Part shown: in pieces, positions 6,911 through 8,608 of the stretch
Layout of the letters: each line of letters opens with the position of its first letter
Numbering within the stretch: the first letter of the stretch is position 1
Assembly (NCBI GenBank): GCA_019746355.1
Contig: JAIESC010000086.1
Coordinates: 1 to 8,608, forward strand
Reading direction: 5' to 3'
Length of the DNA: 8,608 bases
DNA from: Xanthobacteraceae bacterium
Lineage (GTDB): Bacteria > Pseudomonadota > Alphaproteobacteria > Rhizobiales > Xanthobacteraceae
Made by a program: the position numbers and the translations under genes
Notes under the pieces: generated by a model
The model's input: the letters and a program-made list of their open reading frames with translations, nothing else
Databases searched by the model: none
What the model was told of the DNA's origin: nothing

Positions 6911-7073
6911 ACGCCCTTTCACCGGCACGTCACGCCCCCGTCCCCGCCCCAATCCCTTTCGGGAGCGTGCCAAAGCCTCAGTCAGGGGGTGCTATTCAAA
7001 TGGATAGGGCACGTTCTAAATTTGCGTGGCATTGCTTGATTTCCACAGGCTGTACCGGCGCGACGGGGTGATC
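6911..7073. promoter_or_regulatory. Shared divergent control region, autotransporter / LuxR regulator
   Basis: About 160 bases separate the preferred starts of the autotransporter (minus) and the LuxR-type regulator (plus), so both promoters must overlap or lie back to back here, or within nearby coding sequence. I found no convincing paired -35/-10 hexamers. Small features include CCCTTTC twice (6914-6920, 6954-6960) and ACAG-G-CTGT (7045-7053). A leader frame with a strong ribosome binding site lies at 7000-7071. Confidence 0.45.
7000..7071 (+). CDS. Possible 23-residue leader peptide upstream of the LuxR regulator
   Basis: ATG at 7000 is preceded by AGGGGGTG (6984-6991) with 8 bases between, the best ribosome binding site in this region. 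The frame encodes MDRARSKFAWHC and 11 more residues, ending in TGA at 7069-7071. It is out of frame with the regulator. Its stop is 2 bases before GTG at 7074 and lies within GGGGTGATC, which could be the binding site for that start. This arrangement fits translational coupling. A chance frame or a frameshift is the alternative. Confidence 0.35.
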   Translation: MDRARSKFAWHCLISTGCTGATG

Positions 7074-8234
7074 GTGAGCGACGTTGAGGGGCGATTTCTG
7101 GATGCCCTCTACCGCGGCGTCACAAACAGCGAAGAGTTCGATCGCGCGGTGGAGCTGCTTCAGAGCATGTTCGAATGCCGCGGCGCAGTGTTCGTGTCGG
7201 CCGAGGCGCATGACCCCAGTGCGAATTTCATCGCGACGTCGGGCTGGCTGAAGGGAAACCTGCAGCTTTATCTGGAAAAATACGCGCAGATGGATCCGGT
7301 CCCGGCGCTCATGATGAGCCGGCCCGCCGGCACGGCGACATGCACCAATCGCCTGTTCAGTCCTGAAGAGAACAAGGCTAGCCGCTTCTACAACGAATTT
7401 TTCGTTCCGTCGGGCATGGTCGAGAGCCTCGTCGGTCATCTCTATTCCGACCAGGCCAACTTCTCGATGGTTGCGATCATGCGCGGCGAGGATCGCAAGC
7501 CGTTCGACGACGGCGACATAGCCCATCTCGAGCGGCTGATGCCGCACATCACGCGCGCCCTGCAATTGCGCCGCGCATTTTTCCGCGTCGATACCAAGAA
7601 CCTTGGCTTGCAGGCGACCGTCGACCGGCTGCGTGCGGGCGTCGTGCTGCTCGACCGCGACGGTGCAGCGCTTTTCATCAACACCGCCATGCATGCCGTG
7701 GCGCAGCGCGGCGACGGCTTTGTGCTCGACCGGAGCGGTTGTCCGCTGCCGGCCGGCGTCGAAGCGCGCCGGCGGTTCGATGCACTGCTGGAGGACATCG
7801 AGAGCGGCGGCGGTGGCGGCATCCTGACGGTCCAGCGGGCCAGCGGCGCGCGCGACTATGTCGTTCTGATTGCGCCGTCGCCGCCACCCTCGGCGCAATC
7901 GGAGTGGGAGCGGGAGAGACAGGGCACCGGCGGGGCGATCGTGCTGGTGCACGATCCTGAAGCGCAGCCCTCAGGGATGGCGGACATCGTGGAGCAGGGG
8001 CTCCACCTGCCGAAGGGAGCGGCGCGGCTCGCGGCGGCGCTCGCCGCCAACGACGATCTCAAAAGCTTCGCTACGCGCGAGGGGATCACCATTCACACCG
8101 CGCGGTTTCATCTGCGCACCGCACTGGCGCGCACCGGCGCCCGCACGCAGGCGGAACTGGTCCGGCTGGTCGTGCGCCTTATTCGCGATTTCGCGCTGGC
8201 CGAGCCCGCGCCGCGAACGCCGTCCTCGGCGTGA
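7074..8234 (+). CDS. LuxR-type helix-turn-helix regulator with GAF/PAS-like sensor region
   Basis: From GTG at 7074 the product has 386 residues (MSDVEGRFLDALYRGV). GGGGTGATC immediately upstream and the fit to family N-termini favour this start; GTG at 7026 would add 16 residues but lacks a binding site. The first 180 or so residues are GAF-like: FECRGAVFVSAEA, then YAQMDPVPALMM, RFYNEFFVPSGM and FDDGDIAHLERLMPHITRALQLR. A PAS-like segment follows (DRLRAGVVLLDRDGAALFIN). The C-terminal 310-370 is a LuxR/GerE-type DNA-binding domain: LPKGAARLAAALA, then FATREGITIHTARFHLRTALARTGARTQAELVRLV. No receiver domain or acyl-homoserine-lactone pocket signature was recognised, so the signal is unknown. 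It is divergent from the autotransporter and may control it. It ends at a strong terminator. Confidence 0.85.
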   Translation: MSDVEGRFLDALYRGVTNSEEFDRAVELLQSMFECRGAVFVSAEAHDPSANFIATSGWLKGNLQLYLEKYAQMDPVPALMMSRPAGTATCTNRLFSPEENKASRFYNEFFVPSGMVESLVGHLYSDQANFSMVAIMRGEDRKPFDDGDIAHLERLMPHITRALQLRRAFFRVDTKNLGLQATVDRLRAGVVLLDRDGAALFINTAMHAVAQRGDGFVLDRSGCPLPAGVEARRRFDALLEDIESGGGGGILTVQRASGARDYVVLIAPSPPPSAQSEWERERQGTGGAIVLVHDPEAQPSGMADIVEQGLHLPKGAARLAAALAANDDLKSFATREGITIHTARFHLRTALARTGARTQAELVRLVVRLIRDFALAEPAPRTPSSA

Positions 8235-8250
8235 GGCACTCCCCAATGAC

Positions 8251-8280
8251 AAAAAAGCCGCCCGGGCGGGCGGCTTTTTC
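8251..8280. terminator. Bidirectional intrinsic terminator
   Basis: Five A plus GCCGCCC (8252-8263) pair perfectly with GGGCGGC plus five T (8268-8279) around a GGGC loop. The GC stem is flanked by A on one side and T on the other, so it works on both strands. It lies 17 bases after the LuxR regulator stop and 19 bases past the rpsD stop, ending both convergent genes. Confidence 0.93.
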
Positions 8281-8298
8281 ATCGTTCGGCGCTTTTGA

Positions 8299-8608
8299 TC
8301 AGCGCGAATAATATTCGACGACGAGGTGCGGCTCCATCGCCACCGGGTACGGCACCTCGTTGAGCGCCGGGATCCGGATGAACTTGGCGGAGACCCTGCC
8401 TTCGTCCACCTCGATGTAGTCCGGCACGTCGCGCTCGGCGAGCGCGCGGGCTTCGAGCACGAGCGCGAGCTGCTTGGAGGCTTCCTTGATCTCGACCACG
8501 TCGTTCACCTTCACCTGGTAGCTCGGGATGGTGACGCGCTTGCCGTTCACCTTCACATGCCCGTGGCTGATGAACTGGCGCGACGCGAACACCGTCGGCA
8601 CGAACTTG
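8299..8608 (-). CDS. rpsD: 30S ribosomal protein S4 (partial, 5' end beyond right edge)
   Basis: The visible 102 residues are the C-terminal half of S4, a primary 16S rRNA-binding protein that nucleates 30S assembly. The S4 RNA-binding domain signature [16 protein letters not shown] is followed by [16 protein letters not shown], and the end is VVEYYSR before TGA at 8299-8301. The sequence continues unbroken upstream to the right edge ([11 protein letters not shown]), so there is no start inside the window; full-length S4 has about 205 residues. It is convergent with the LuxR-type regulator across the bidirectional terminator. Its promoter lies outside. Confidence 0.97.
   Translation of the reverse strand, partial: KFVPTVFASRQFISHGHVKVNGKRVTIPSYQVKVNDVVEIKEASKQLALVLEARALAERDVPDYIEVDEGRVSAKFIRIPALNEVPYPVAMEPHLVVEYYSR

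Noticed and set aside
7004..7020. TTCTAAA as half of an Irr/iron-control-element-like inverted repeat
   Set aside because: The opposite half-site matches only about two of seven bases, so it is at best a half-site.
6996..7952. A 318-codon minus-strand frame opposite the LuxR regulator
   Set aside because: It has no recognisable domain, lies antisense to a gene with a clear C-terminal LuxR DNA-binding domain, and would run through the divergent control region.

Overview
The window reads as chromosomal DNA of a high-GC alphaproteobacterium, most likely of the Bradyrhizobium/Rhodopseudomonas/Afipia group (Rhizobiales). The grounds are the bolA-grxD pair, the style of rpsD, the Cys-rich repeat protein and the combination of a GAF/PAS-like LuxR regulator with a large classical autotransporter. 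No species call can be made from the sequence alone.

Layout, left to right. (1) 1-657, minus: a secreted Cys-rich repeat protein that runs off the left edge, with interlocked palindromes just upstream of its ribosome binding site. (2) 823-897, minus: a possible 24-residue membrane peptide with a Shine-Dalgarno sequence. (3) 1074-1702, plus: bolA and grxD, a conserved iron-sulfur/iron-sensing pair. (4) 1703-1838: a convergent gap with two stem-loops and no convincing gene. (5) 1839-2423, minus: two adjacent genes for 78-79 residue two-helix membrane proteins that align with each other without gaps, separated by mutually exclusive RNA hairpins. (6) 2606-6910 (possibly 6973), minus: a cysteine-free type Va autotransporter adhesin of about 1434-1455 residues that fills half the window. 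(7) 7074 (possibly 7026) to 8234, plus: a divergent LuxR-type regulator. (8) 8251-8280: a strong bidirectional terminator. (9) 8299-8608, minus: the C-terminal half of rpsD (ribosomal protein S4), cut by the right edge.

How the genes fit together. Housekeeping genes (bolA-grxD and rpsD) flank a more accessory block made of the paired small membrane proteins, the autotransporter and the LuxR regulator. The regulator and autotransporter share one short divergent control region, so the simplest hypothesis is that the regulator controls surface display of the adhesin. The small membrane-protein pair has no function I recognise and is the least described element here.

No gap between genes exceeds 300 bases. 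The gaps are 658-822, 898-1073, 1311-1363, 1703-1838, 2079-2186, 2424-2605, 6911-7073 and 8235-8298, and what each holds is given in the features or findings. I saw no tRNA, rRNA, CRISPR array, transposase or integrase.
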